62,277 nt of DNA from Phycisphaerales bacterium (GTDB taxonomy: Bacteria; Planctomycetota; Phycisphaerae; UBA1845): positions 2,516,828 to 2,579,104 of the forward strand of contig CP070691.1 of assembly GCA_020353195.1 (NCBI GenBank). Reading direction: 5' to 3'. The translations under genes and the position numbers were made by a program. Shown here piece by piece: positions 35,242 through 44,211 of this stretch (the first letter of the stretch is position 1; each line of letters opens with the position of its first letter). A model generated the notes under the pieces. It saw only the letters and a list, made by a program, of their open reading frames with translations, did no database searches and had not been told where the DNA came from.

Positions 35242-35897
35242 GGCTTGACGAGGTCTTCCGCGGTGTGGTCGTAGAACAAGCGAGCAACTTCGACCGCCAA
35301 CTTGGAGCTCAGCGCCTCGGCGATGGCGCGGCGGCTGCCCGCCCGGCTCACGTCGTTCGACGACAGCGCCGCCTTGACCGGCTGGCCGTCATGCTCCTTG
35401 GGCCACAAGCGCACCGTGCCGTCCTTTCTCGTCCCGCGGGGGTTGACAACCTTGACGGTCACCGCCATGCGCGCGGCGGAACCCGTATCCTCGACAGCTT
35501 GCGAAGCGAAGAAGTCGGCGACTTCCAGCCAGACGATCTGGTCTGCCCCGATCAACCGTCCGATCTCATTGCAGCAGAGTCTGTCGAAGTCGGGCCGGGC
35601 CTGCCGCAAGCGGCGCAGCGCGTCGCAGGAGATGATCTTCTTCGTAGCTTTGCGGGCCAGCAGCTCATCAGCGGTTTGTTCGGCCAGCAGGTCCTGCGTT
35701 TCGGGCCAGGTCAAACGCTCGTTGAAATCGTCGACCAGAACGAGGATCGGGCCTTCTCCAAGAGTGTACCGGGCCTCGACCTTCTGGGTCTGGCCCACGC
35801 CGGCGAAATAGAGCAGCGCGCCTCCTCCCGGCCCGCAGCCGGTAACGGCGAGCAAGGCAGCGGCGAGGCCGACAACTGACAGTTGTTTCGGCGTCAT
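35238..35897 (-). CDS. Lipoprotein, paralogue of the upstream gene
   Basis: A 219-residue lipoprotein (lipobox VTGC, Cys21). It has a soluble domain with GPILVLVDDFNERLTWPETQDLL, RLIGADQIVWLEVADFF, ARMAVTVKVVN and the end LAVEVARLFYDHTAEDLVKP. Function is unknown. It shares order and key patterns with the 209-residue lipoprotein directly upstream, pointing to tandem duplication. The neighbouring glycosyltransferase suggests a role in glycan export or envelope assembly, but that is only context. Confidence 0.8.
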   Translation of the reverse strand: MTPKQLSVVGLAAALLAVTGCGPGGGALLYFAGVGQTQKVEARYTLGEGPILVLVDDFNERLTWPETQDLLAEQTADELLARKATKKIISCDALRRLRQARPDFDRLCCNEIGRLIGADQIVWLEVADFFASQAVEDTGSAARMAVTVKVVNPRGTRKDGTVRLWPKEHDGQPVKAALSSNDVSRAGSRRAIAEALSSKLAVEVARLFYDHTAEDLVKP

Positions 35898-35901
35898 GGG
35901 C

Positions 35902-36531
35902 TTATTCGATGATCTCTTCCCAGGAATAGAACTTCCTCGCGACCGACTCGGCGAACTTCAAGTAGGCCTCCTGCCGAATCAACAGCATGTTCGCCCGGGG
36001 CATGATCCGGGCGCGCCCCTCCGGTTCCGCGACGTGCACCGGGGCCAGTTCGTGATACCGGGCCTCGTCGCGGTCGGCGGTAAGATCGTACACGGCTACC
36101 GATGCGCCGATCCGGGCCTGCACGAGATCCGGGACCTCGGGGTCGCGGATCTGGAACTCCGTCAGCTCGAGGTAGACCACCATGTCGGCCTCGAACTGCT
36201 TGCCCATGTGCTCGGGGTCGGCATCGGCGCCGAGCGTCTTCTGCATATGGTCCTCTACCTTGACGGGGTCGACGACGGTGACGCCGGAAACCTCGGCCCG
36301 CAACTTGTCACCGACGAAGCTGGACAGCTCCCAGCGGACATGGGGATAGTCAAACAGCGTCTCGGGTTCGGCCCATACGAAGACCAGCACGCGCTGGCCT
36401 TGGAGCTTGGTGAACTCCGCCGGGACGGTTCGCTTGTGCTCCTGGAGCAGAAACCCCAGTTGGATCCAGTTGCACCCCACCATCGTCGACCCGATCACGA
36501 CCAGGATCGCTGCCGATATCCGCTGTCGCAT
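35902..36531 (-). CDS. Lipoprotein of unknown function
   Basis: A 209-residue lipoprotein (lipobox MVGC, Cys20; ATG 36531 preceded by GGGAGGAG). The soluble part reads QGQRVLVFVWAEPETLFDYPHVRWEL, KQFEADMVVYLELTEFQI, ARIGASVAVYDL and ends LKFAESVARKFYSWEEIIE. It is related to the next gene (4 bases downstream) through the VLVxVWxE start, ADxxVxLExxxF centre and VARxFY end. No known family recognised. It lies 53 bases after the DUF2752 gene, probably the same operon. Confidence 0.8.
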   Translation of the reverse strand: MRQRISAAILVVIGSTMVGCNWIQLGFLLQEHKRTVPAEFTKLQGQRVLVFVWAEPETLFDYPHVRWELSSFVGDKLRAEVSGVTVVDPVKVEDHMQKTLGADADPEHMGKQFEADMVVYLELTEFQIRDPEVPDLVQARIGASVAVYDLTADRDEARYHELAPVHVAEPEGRARIMPRANMLLIRQEAYLKFAESVARKFYSWEEIIE

Positions 36532-36584
36532 GTGGACTCCTCCCGATGCACCCCGTTCGCACGCATCTCGCGTCGCGGTCCGGC

Positions 36585-37127
36585 TCAGGCCGCCAACCAC
36601 ACGACCGCCACCTTGTAGGCCCAGGCCGCTGCAAATAGTACCACCATCACCGTCACAACCAAGGCCGGCGACACGCGATACCAGTTAATCCACCAGGCTT
36701 TGCCGGTGGCGATGCCGGCCAGGGACAGGGCTGCCGCGGCGAGGGTCGCCAAAGCGGTCAGGGCCCCGAACGGCTGGGCCGCCACTGCCCGCAGAACGTC
36801 TCCCCGGACGGCGTGGGCGAACGCGGTTGTCATCCCGCACGTGGGGCAGGGGATGCCGGTGGTGATCACCAGCCCGCATTCCGGGAATCTCAGCTGTCGA
36901 TGGGTGCCGAGTCCCGACGGGTCGGGTCTGAGCAGGGCGGCCAGGATCAGCAGGGCGGCGGAACACGCGAGCACGATGCCCGCCCGGACACGGACACGGC
37001 GGGAACCGCCGGCAACGCGATACAGCCGCGGGCCCAGCGGGTGTGTCGCAACACGGCAGGCGCAGGGTAATCGGGCCGGGCCGCCGGTGACTCCAGCGAC
37101 CGTCGAGCTGACTTCGGATGAACTCAC
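36585..37127 (-). CDS. DUF2752 membrane protein
   Basis: About 180 residues, with the DUF2752 landmark CGLVITTGIPCPTCGMTTAFAH between two hydrophobic segments and two further helices in the C-terminal half (FGALTALATLAAAALSLAGIA, LVVTVMVVLFAAAWAYKVAVV). The family's function is unknown; the CPxCGMT pattern may bind a metal or heme. The frame is open far upstream, but that would cross the sdhC promoter, so I chose GTG 37127. The start is uncertain within about 30 codons. It is first in an operon with two lipoproteins and a glycosyltransferase. Confidence 0.75.
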   Translation of the reverse strand: MSSSEVSSTVAGVTGGPARLPCACRVATHPLGPRLYRVAGGSRRVRVRAGIVLACSAALLILAALLRPDPSGLGTHRQLRFPECGLVITTGIPCPTCGMTTAFAHAVRGDVLRAVAAQPFGALTALATLAAAALSLAGIATGKAWWINWYRVSPALVVTVMVVLFAAAWAYKVAVVWLAA

Positions 37128-37191
37128 AAACGCAGGGTAGAGACGCGCCGCCGGACGGTCAAGCGCCGCCGGTGTGACCTGTCTTCGAGGC

Positions 37192-37219
37192 TTGACGGTA
37201 CGGCGCAGGCATTTATACT
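37192..37219 (+). promoter_or_regulatory. sdhCAB promoter
   Basis: TTGACG (37192-37197), 16-base spacer, TATACT (37214-37219): a near-consensus housekeeping promoter. The predicted start near 37226 leaves a leader of about 88 bases. Confidence 0.7.
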
Positions 37220-37313
37220 CGCGTCCAGCGGTATCTGTGAAATAAAGCATGAACTCCCGCCTTGGGTTCGGCAGCACCCATCCTGGCGATGTAGAGAAAG
37301 GATCGGTACAGCG

Positions 37314-38066
37314 GTGACGGAAGCGTCGAACGGTCCGCGCGGCGGCAGCGAGGTCGGCTATTTCCTGATTCGCCGGCTCCACTCGCTGACCGGCATCATT
37401 CCCATTGGCGTATTTCTCTGCTTTCATTTGACGATCAATGCGACGGTCGTGTTGGGCCCGGACAAATTCCAGGCCGGCGTCGATCGAATTCACGCAATGG
37501 ACGAGCTCGGCGTGCTGAAGATCGTGGAGGTTGTGGGCATCTTCATCCCGCTCGCGATCCATGCGGTTCTGGGCCTGCAGATCTGGCTGACCGGTCGCCA
37601 GAACGTGCTGGCTTACCGCTACGGGGCCAACATCCGCTACACGCTCCAGCGATGGACCGCCCTGATCACCTTGGCGTTTATCCTGTTTCACGTGTGGCAG
37701 ATGCACTGGCTGGGAGGCTGGTTCCCTCCCGGCGGTGAGCAGTTCGTTCCGGGGCAGGCCCCCAAGTCAGCGGCGGAGGCGATCCAGGCGAGCACATGGT
37801 ACGCGCCGATCTACGTCATCGGCGTGCTGGCGGCGGTCTTCCATTTCGCCAACGGGATCTGGACGTTCCTGATCAGCTGGGGCGTGACCATCACCCGCCG
37901 GACCCAGGGCCGGGTGGGATACGTCTGCGCCGCCGTGGGCATTGTGTTCGCGGCCGTGGGGCTGTCTTCGCTGGTGGTGCTCAAGACGACTGATCCGGCC
38001 ACGCTGCACGTGGAGCCGCATGAGGCCTCTCATGCGGTGGCCGTGAACCTGGATCCTGCAGATTGA
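37314..38066 (+). CDS. sdhC: Succinate dehydrogenase cytochrome b subunit
   Basis: A 250-residue membrane anchor of complex II that carries heme b and the quinone site. Five hydrophobic helices and conserved histidines are seen in RRLHSLTGIIPIGVFLCFHLTINATVV, PLAIHAVLGLQIW, LFHVWQMHW and VFHFANGIWTFLISWGV (read in shorter pieces). The single-subunit, five-helix form is the B-type seen in Bacillus and Wolinella enzymes, which work with menaquinone. The GTG at 37314 is the only sensible start. First gene of sdhCAB; the loop WFPPGGEQFVPGQAPKS is longer than usual. Confidence 0.93.
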   Translation: MTEASNGPRGGSEVGYFLIRRLHSLTGIIPIGVFLCFHLTINATVVLGPDKFQAGVDRIHAMDELGVLKIVEVVGIFIPLAIHAVLGLQIWLTGRQNVLAYRYGANIRYTLQRWTALITLAFILFHVWQMHWLGGWFPPGGEQFVPGQAPKSAAEAIQASTWYAPIYVIGVLAAVFHFANGIWTFLISWGVTITRRTQGRVGYVCAAVGIVFAAVGLSSLVVLKTTDPATLHVEPHEASHAVAVNLDPAD

Positions 38067-38089
38067 CGTTGACCGCGAGTACACGGGCC

Positions 38090-38111
38090 CGTTAGCGGAT
38101 CCCCGCTAACG
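38090..38111 (+). other. Hairpin between sdhC and sdhA
   Basis: CGTTAGCGG (38090-38098) pairs perfectly with CCGCTAACG (38103-38111) around a 4-base loop. There is no T-run, so it is unlikely to terminate. A stem inside an operon often sets processing or stability differences between segments. Confidence 0.6.
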
Positions 38112-38195
38112 AAGGCGCCGGTTCAGTTTGAGGACGGGACATTCGGACAAACCGGGAGCATCGACCAGGCGATCTTCTTCCAGGAAACCTCTTTG

Positions 38196-40082
38196 ATGGC
38201 AACGAAACCGAAAGTGATAGTCGTCGGCGGCGGGGTGGGAGGCCTGTGGGCAACCATCCGCATCGTGGAGAGAAACGTCCCCGTGGACCTCTTCTCCCTG
38301 TTTCCGGTCAAGCGGTCTCACACCTGCTGTGCCCAGGGCGGCATCAACGCCGTCTTCGACATCAAGGGTCAGGAGGATTCCGTCTGGCAGCACATCGTCG
38401 ACACGATCAAGGGCGGTGATTATCTCGCGGACCAGCCGCCGATCAGAAGCATGTGCGAGGCGGCCCCGGGCCTCGTCCGCACCTACGACCGCATGGGTGT
38501 CACGTTCAGCCGCACGCCCGAGGGAATCATGGACCAGCGCCTGTTCGGCGGGGTCAAGAACCGCCGTACCGCGTTCGCCGGTGCCACCACCGGGCAACAA
38601 CTGCTCTACGCGGCCGACGAGCAGGTCCGCGCCTGCGAGGCGGACGGAAAGGTCACCAAGTACGAGGAATGGGAGTTCCTCTCCGTCGTGCTTGATGACA
38701 AGGGCACATGCCGCGGGATCGCGGCGATGAACCTGAACGACATGACGGTCCACACGTTTCGGGCCGACGCGGTGATCCTGGCCACCGGCGGGTTGGGTCT
38801 GATCTTCGGGCGATCGACCATGTCCACCAACTCCACCGGCGCCGCCGCCTCGCGCGTGTACCAGCAGGGCGCGAAGTTCGCCAACGGCGAGTTCGTCCAG
38901 TTCCATCCGACGGCCATGAAGGGGCACGACAAGCTCCGCCTGATGTCCGAAGCGTGCCGGGGCGAGGGCGGGCGGATCTGGGTCCCGCGCACGCCCGGCG
39001 ACACGCGCGACCCCCGCGAAATCCCCGAATCGGAGCGGTTCTACTTTCTCGAGGAGTGGTATCCGGCCTACGGAAACACGGTCCCTCGAGACGTGGCCTC
39101 ACGGGCGGAGTTCCGGGTAGTCCGCCACATGGGCCTGGGCGTCGGCGGTCAGGACATCGTCTATTTGGACCTGTCGCACCACCCGAGGGCGTTCCTGGAA
39201 GCGCGCCTCGGCGCCATTCTCGACATGTACCGCACGTTCTCCGGCGAGGATCCGTACACCGGGCCCATGAAGATCTTCCCCGCGATGCACTACTCCATGG
39301 GCGGCATCCTGGTGGGCTTCGCCAAGGATGAACAGACGGGCGGAATGCAGAGCATCCACCCCGACAATCACCAGAGCACGATCGCCGGCCTGTTTGCCTG
39401 CGGCGAGTGCGACAGCGCGTTTCACGGGGCCAATCGCCTGGGGGCCAACTCGCTGCTCAGCGCCACCTACAGCGGCATGATCGCCGGCGACGCCTCGGTC
39501 GCCTACACCAAGGGGCTGAAGAACGGTTCCGCCGATACCGCCGACCGGCATTTCGAAAGCGAGAAGAACCGACAGGAGGAAATCAACCAGGCCCTGATCT
39601 CGTCCGACGGCACCGAGAACCCGTTCGCCCTGCACCGCGAACTCGGCGAGCTGATGCAGGAGCACGTGTTCGTCGAACGCGACAACAAGGGGCTGGACAA
39701 GGCCCTGGAGGGCATCAGACAGCTCAGGGCACGGTCCGCCCGGATGCGCGTCGACGACAAGGCGACACGGGTCAACCAATCGCTGTCCTGGGCCCGGCAG
39801 ATCCAGGACATGATCGTGCTGGCCGAGGTGATCGCCAAAGGCGCGCGCATGCGCGACGAGTGCCGCGGGTCCCACTACAAGGCGGAGTTCGAACTCAAGA
39901 TCCCCGAGGGCAAGTTCGAGGGCGATCCGGAGTTCGAGCGTTACAAGGCGAAATGGAAAGCCAACAACGAGAAGTGGCTCAAGATCACTGTGGCCACGCA
40001 CGCCAAAGACGGCCCGAAGATCGACTATCGACCGGTGGACCTCTCCGTGCTGGCACCCACCAAGCCCAGAGACTACCGGTAG
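38196..40082 (+). CDS. sdhA: Succinate dehydrogenase flavoprotein subunit
   Basis: A 628-residue catalytic subunit oxidising succinate to fumarate with covalent FAD. Motifs: dinucleotide fold VIVVGGGVGGLWA (8-20), covalent-FAD histidine SHTCCAQGGINAVFD (His42), FHPTAMKGHDKLRLMSEACRGEGG, MHYSMGGILV and ACGECDSAFHGANRLGANSLL. The 628-residue length and motif wording fit the SdhA/FrdA of B-type complexes. ATG 38196 is preferred over the adjacent TTG. It lies 129 bases after sdhC and 16 bases before sdhB. Confidence 0.96.
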   Translation: MATKPKVIVVGGGVGGLWATIRIVERNVPVDLFSLFPVKRSHTCCAQGGINAVFDIKGQEDSVWQHIVDTIKGGDYLADQPPIRSMCEAAPGLVRTYDRMGVTFSRTPEGIMDQRLFGGVKNRRTAFAGATTGQQLLYAADEQVRACEADGKVTKYEEWEFLSVVLDDKGTCRGIAAMNLNDMTVHTFRADAVILATGGLGLIFGRSTMSTNSTGAAASRVYQQGAKFANGEFVQFHPTAMKGHDKLRLMSEACRGEGGRIWVPRTPGDTRDPREIPESERFYFLEEWYPAYGNTVPRDVASRAEFRVVRHMGLGVGGQDIVYLDLSHHPRAFLEARLGAILDMYRTFSGEDPYTGPMKIFPAMHYSMGGILVGFAKDEQTGGMQSIHPDNHQSTIAGLFACGECDSAFHGANRLGANSLLSATYSGMIAGDASVAYTKGLKNGSADTADRHFESEKNRQEEINQALISSDGTENPFALHRELGELMQEHVFVERDNKGLDKALEGIRQLRARSARMRVDDKATRVNQSLSWARQIQDMIVLAEVIAKGARMRDECRGSHYKAEFELKIPEGKFEGDPEFERYKAKWKANNEKWLKITVATHAKDGPKIDYRPVDLSVLAPTKPRDYR

Positions 40083-40098
40083 GCTTTGGAGACGAGAC

Positions 40099-40851
40099 AT
40101 GGCCGACAGGGAAATCCAGTTCAACGTGAAGCGCCAAGACGGTCCCGAGGCCGCCCCGTACTGGGAGGAGTTCACAATGCCCTACTCCAGCGGGCATAAC
40201 GTGGTCTCCGCCCTGATGTACCTGCGCGAGCATCCGTGCAACGCGAACGGCGAGACAGTCAATCCGGTCGTCTGGGACTGCAACTGCATGGAGGAGGTGT
40301 GCGGAGCGTGCGCGATGCTGATCAACGGCGTGCCCCGCCAGGCATGCGCCGCCCTGGTCGACGATCTGGAACAACCGATCGTCCTGGAGCCGCTGAGCAA
40401 GTTCCCTGTGGTCCGCGACCTGGTGGTGGACCGCCAGCGCATGTTCGACGCGCTTCTCAAGATCAAGGCGTGGGTGCCGGTCGACGGCTCCTGGGACATT
40501 CACCGGCACGCACCGCTGATCTCGCCCAACGAGCAGTCGATCCGCTACCTGTTCTCACGGTGCATGACCTGCGGCTGCTGCATGGAAGCCTGTCCGCAGT
40601 TCCAGCAGGATTCCAAGTTCATCGGCCCCGCTCCGTTCGCCCAGGTGAGGCTGCATAACTCGCATCCCACGGGCAGCTTCTTCAACCCCGACAGGCTCCA
40701 CGCGATCATGGGCGAGGGCGGCATCACCGATTGCGGCAACGCCCAAAACTGCGTCGAGGTGTGCCCCAAAGACATCCCCCTTACCGATGCCATCGCCGAG
40801 CTGGGGCGCCAGACCACGATTCAGTGGATTCGCGACCTGTTCGTCAGATGA
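40099..40851 (+). CDS. sdhB: Succinate dehydrogenase iron-sulfur subunit
   Basis: A 250-residue electron-transfer subunit with three clusters. [2Fe-2S]: C61, C63, C68, C71 and C83 region (CNCMEEVCGACAMLING, ACA). [4Fe-4S] and [3Fe-4S]: CMTCGCCMEACP (C155, C158, C161, C165), C212, CVEVCP (C218, C222). GAGACGAGA precedes the ATG. It links FAD in SdhA to heme and quinone in SdhC and completes a minimal three-gene operon without sdhD. Confidence 0.96.
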   Translation: MADREIQFNVKRQDGPEAAPYWEEFTMPYSSGHNVVSALMYLREHPCNANGETVNPVVWDCNCMEEVCGACAMLINGVPRQACAALVDDLEQPIVLEPLSKFPVVRDLVVDRQRMFDALLKIKAWVPVDGSWDIHRHAPLISPNEQSIRYLFSRCMTCGCCMEACPQFQQDSKFIGPAPFAQVRLHNSHPTGSFFNPDRLHAIMGEGGITDCGNAQNCVEVCPKDIPLTDAIAELGRQTTIQWIRDLFVR

Positions 40852-40903
40852 TCGTTGACGTCCGCCCGGCGGCATCCGGGCCCGACCGGGTGCGAGATCC
40901 GTC

Positions 40904-41497
40904 GTGACCGGATCGCAGGCAGACCGGTTCGTTTCACGCGGGGGCAACAAGCTGACGTTCGCCCTCGACCACTTCCACATCGACTGCGCGGGCCGGACCT
41001 GCGCCGACCTGGGCAGCAACGTCGGCGGATTCGTCGACTGCCTGCTTCAACGCGGCGCGCGCAAGGTCTACGCCGTCGATACCGGATACGGCGCGCTGGC
41101 GTGGACGCTCCGCAACGACGAGCGCGTAGTGGTCATGGAGCGGACCAACGCGCTGCACGTCGAACTGCCCGAGCCCGTAGCCCTGGTGACGATCGACGTC
41201 GCTTGGACGCGCCAGCATCTCATCCTGCCCCGGGCGATCCAACTGCTCGGAACGGACGGCAACGTCCTCACCCTGATCAAGCCCCACTACGAATCGCCCG
41301 CGGAGCGGCTTCGCGGCGGCGTGCTGCCCGATGACCGAATCGATGAGACGTTGACCGAGATCACCGGGCGGCTGAAGAACGTCGGCCTGCAACTCGATGG
41401 CGTTGCCGAGTGCCCCCTGCGCGGGCAAGCGGGCAATCGCGAACTGTGGGGATGGCTGGCGATCAAGGCACCGGCGGGAACGATGCACGAGGGCTGA
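40904..41497 (+). CDS. TlyA/FtsJ-like RNA methyltransferase lacking the S4 domain
   Basis: A 197-residue AdoMet-dependent methyltransferase. It begins almost directly with the TlyA motif FVSRGGNKLTFAL, followed by the AdoMet site CADLGSNVGGFVDCLLQRGA and VYAVDTGYGALAWTLRNDERV, and later LTLIKPHYE and GNRELWGWL. TlyA proteins 2'-O-methylate 16S and 23S rRNA, guided by an N-terminal S4 domain of about 60 residues that is missing here. The GTG at 40904 leaves no room for it, and the upstream frame after sdhB is not coding. The target RNA may therefore differ. It lies 52 bases after sdhB. Confidence 0.85.
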   Translation: MTGSQADRFVSRGGNKLTFALDHFHIDCAGRTCADLGSNVGGFVDCLLQRGARKVYAVDTGYGALAWTLRNDERVVVMERTNALHVELPEPVALVTIDVAWTRQHLILPRAIQLLGTDGNVLTLIKPHYESPAERLRGGVLPDDRIDETLTEITGRLKNVGLQLDGVAECPLRGQAGNRELWGWLAIKAPAGTMHEG

Positions 41498-41565
41498 GGC
41501 GCATTGCAGAACGGTCGCTGCGGTGCGTCTGCCGGGCATTCTTCCGTCGAACCGCAAGCGGGGTT

Positions 41566-41594
41566 TTGATGCCTGTCACTTATCATTGTATAAT
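41566..41594 (+). promoter_or_regulatory. Promoter of the prepilin-like gene
   Basis: TTGATG (41566-41571), 17-base spacer, TATAAT (41589-41594), a consensus -10 box. The leader to ATG 41668 is about 67 bases. Confidence 0.75.
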
Positions 41595-41667
41595 GTGGTG
41601 CGGTGTGCGGCCGAACCGGTAGCCGGGCGCGCCGATGCACCTTCACCCGAGCAGGGGGAGCATGCTG

Positions 41668-42516
41668 ATGAAGCGGAACTCGTATCGCTCGCGCCGGGAC
41701 GCCTTCACGCTGATCGAGCTGCTGACGGTGGTGGCCATCATCAGCCTGTTGATTTCGATCCTCCTGCCGTCGCTCAGTCGGGCGCGGGAGCAGGCCAAAT
41801 CCACCCACTGTCTAGCGCGGCTCAAGGACTTCGCGAACGGGTTGGCCGCCTACGAGAACCTGTATCAGGACCAGCTACCCCCGGCGGAGTGGGTCCGCCC
41901 CGATCCACAGGAGCGCAACGTGACCATCCGGTACGGGTGGACGGAGATTCTGTTCAGTTACGTGTACGGCGAACGCAACGTATTCGTCGACGACAGTTGC
42001 CCGCCGAATTTTACCGTGCAGCGCAACATCGAACCCAGGCGCTGGGACGAATACTTCCTCTGCCGAAGCGCCACGGAACGGGGCCCCAATTCCGGGCACT
42101 ACCGCGTGTACCTTCCGTTCTGGGGCGGCGGGCAGATCCTCCGCAACCCGGACGGGACCTACGCCGGCGGACCGTCGCCGTACGACAGTTCAGACCGAAC
42201 CGCCTTGAACCCGAAGAAACCGCTGATCGGTGATGCCAACGACCAGTCGGAGCGCGGCGACGGCGATTGCAGCGGCGGCGGAAGTTCCTGTGAGTCGTGC
42301 ACCGAGCAGGGCGATGATTGCAGCTACATCGATGCCGGTGAGGCCAACATCGCCGGCACCAGCGGGTACAACGGGAATCGCTTCTCCGACCGCCACTCCG
42401 CCGGAACAAACTACCTGTTCGCCGACTTCCACGGGGAATGGCGAAGGAACTTCCGCGAGCAGCTCGCCATCGACTGGGACCTCAACGAAATCTTCGACGT
42501 CAACGTCGAACCGTAG
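41668..42516 (+). CDS. Prepilin-type protein, DUF1559-like
   Basis: A 282-residue type IV prepilin/pseudopilin-like protein. A short basic leader MKRNSYRSRRDA is followed by the type III signal FTLIELLTVVAIISLLISILLPSL, cleaved before Phe and N-methylated by a prepilin peptidase. The C-terminal part has the planctomycete H-x-G type ending, here FSDRHSAGTNYLFADFHGEWRR. ATG 41668 is 7 bases from GGGGGAG; an ATG 6 bases earlier is too close. Planctomycetes carry many such proteins of mostly unknown role. A Cys-rich insert (GDGDCSGGGSSCESCTEQGDDC) is unusual. Confidence 0.85.
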   Translation: MKRNSYRSRRDAFTLIELLTVVAIISLLISILLPSLSRAREQAKSTHCLARLKDFANGLAAYENLYQDQLPPAEWVRPDPQERNVTIRYGWTEILFSYVYGERNVFVDDSCPPNFTVQRNIEPRRWDEYFLCRSATERGPNSGHYRVYLPFWGGGQILRNPDGTYAGGPSPYDSSDRTALNPKKPLIGDANDQSERGDGDCSGGGSSCESCTEQGDDCSYIDAGEANIAGTSGYNGNRFSDRHSAGTNYLFADFHGEWRRNFREQLAIDWDLNEIFDVNVEP

Positions 42517-42739
42517 CCGCAGTCGTGACCACGTGGCCGGTCGGGCAGTCGCCGTCGGCGTGGGCTGCCGGTGGGTCGGGCAAGCGGATCAGGCCGACTC
42601 CAACACGGCAGCACGGTCGTCTCTTGGCGGACAAACCGTGTGAACGCGTGATATTGAAGTGCGCCCGGGCGGAGAGCGGGCACATCCCATGCTACCGGTC
42701 GCGAGGCACGTGACTCCCTACCCGACAGCGAGGCACCGC

Positions 42740-44182
42740 ATGTTGAACGAAACCTATCCCTACTACCTGGCGAGCGAACCCGTCTGGGCCAACACCGACC
42801 TAGCCGTTGCCGACAAGTACACCGGCAAAGTCGCCGCGCGGGTGGCCAGGGCCGATCCGTCGGCGATCGAGCGAGGCATCACCGCAGCCGCCGAGGCGTT
42901 TGACGCCTGTCGCAACCTGCCCTCATACGCGCGGGCGGCGGTGCTCAACCACGCCGTGCGCCGCATCATGGAGCGGCACGAGGAGATCGCCAGGGTGCTG
43001 GCCGTCGAGGCGGGCAAGCCCATCAAGGACGCCCGGGGCGAGGTGACCCGAGGCATCGACACGTTTCGTATCGCCGCCGAAGAGGCAACGCGCATGTACG
43101 GGGAATTCGTGCCGCTGGATATTTCCCCCCGCGCCGAGGGGTACCAGGGCGTCTGGAAGCGCGTGCCGGTCGGACCGTGCTCGTTCATCTCGCCGTTCAA
43201 CTTCCCCGTCAACCTGGCCGCCCACAAGATTGCACCGGCGATCGCCGCCGGGTGCCCCTGGGTGCTCAAGCCCGCGTCGTACACGCCGATCGGGGCGCTG
43301 ATGCTCGGCGAGATCCTGGCCGAGACCGATTGGCCCAAGGGCGGATTCAGCATTCTGCCGTGCAGCCGCGACGGGGCCGGCCTGTTCACCACCGACGACC
43401 GCCTCAAGGCGCTGTCATTCACCGGCTCGCCGGAAGTGGGCTGGGCGCTCAAAGCCAGGGCAGGCAAGAAGAAGGTCACACTCGAACTCGGGGGCAATGC
43501 CGCCTGCATCGTCGACCGCGACACCGATCAGGAATTCGCCGCCGCCCGGATCATCCTCGGAGCGTTTTACCAGTCCGGGCAATCGTGCATCAGCGTGCAG
43601 CGGGTCATCGTGCACGAAGACATCTACGACGAGTTCAAGACCCGCCTGGCTGCAGAGGCCGCGAAACTCAAAGCAGGGAACCCGCTGGACGAGGACACGT
43701 TCCTGGGCCCGCTGATCACCGAAGATGACGCCCGGAGGATCGAATCGTGGGTCAGCGAAGCAGTCGAACGCGGAGCCCATGTGATCTGTGGCGGCAGGCG
43801 GAACGGGCCGTTCTACGACGCCACGTTTGTCGAAAACGTACCCGACGACGTTCCGCTGTCGTGCCGGGAGGCATTCGGCCCGGTGGCGACTCTGGAGCCG
43901 TTCCGATCGTTCGCGGCCGCATGCGAGCGCGTCAACAACAGCGTGTACGGCCTGCAGGCAGGCGTGTTCACGAAGAACATCGACTCGGCGTTCTACGCGT
44001 TCGGCGAGCTGGAGGTCGGGGGCGTGGTGATCAACGACGTCCCGTCGTTCCGCGTGGACAGCATGCCGTACGGGGGAGTCAAAGACAGCGGCCTGGGCCG
44101 AGAGGGTGTCCGCTTCGCCATCGAAGACATGACCGAAATCCGCCTGATGGTGCTCAACCGCGTAGGGCGCAGTCCCCGCTGA
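42740..44182 (+). CDS. NAD(P)-dependent aldehyde dehydrogenase
   Basis: A 480-residue cytoplasmic enzyme oxidising an aldehyde to an acid. Family sites: ISPFNFPVNLAAHKIAPA with catalytic Asn154, coenzyme loop FTGSPEVGWAL, general base LELGGN (Glu249) and nucleophile QSGQSCISVQR (Cys283). Length is normal. An N-terminal extension in frame is open, but ATG 42740 fits the family start. The substrate is not evident; the sequence resembles phosphorylating-like or lactaldehyde/glyceraldehyde-type ALDHs only loosely. No pathway neighbours. Confidence 0.92.
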   Translation: MLNETYPYYLASEPVWANTDLAVADKYTGKVAARVARADPSAIERGITAAAEAFDACRNLPSYARAAVLNHAVRRIMERHEEIARVLAVEAGKPIKDARGEVTRGIDTFRIAAEEATRMYGEFVPLDISPRAEGYQGVWKRVPVGPCSFISPFNFPVNLAAHKIAPAIAAGCPWVLKPASYTPIGALMLGEILAETDWPKGGFSILPCSRDGAGLFTTDDRLKALSFTGSPEVGWALKARAGKKKVTLELGGNAACIVDRDTDQEFAAARIILGAFYQSGQSCISVQRVIVHEDIYDEFKTRLAAEAAKLKAGNPLDEDTFLGPLITEDDARRIESWVSEAVERGAHVICGGRRNGPFYDATFVENVPDDVPLSCREAFGPVATLEPFRSFAAACERVNNSVYGLQAGVFTKNIDSAFYAFGELEVGGVVINDVPSFRVDSMPYGGVKDSGLGREGVRFAIEDMTEIRLMVLNRVGRSPR

Positions 44183-44211
44183 CGTCGCCGGCGCCGGGCG
44201 GCACGCGGCCG

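Noticed and set aside
41668..42516. Prepilin gene as a partner of pilT in one pilus locus
   Set aside because: The genes are 24 kb apart, and DUF1559-like prepilins are numerous in planctomycetes without known pilus loci, so no link can be claimed.
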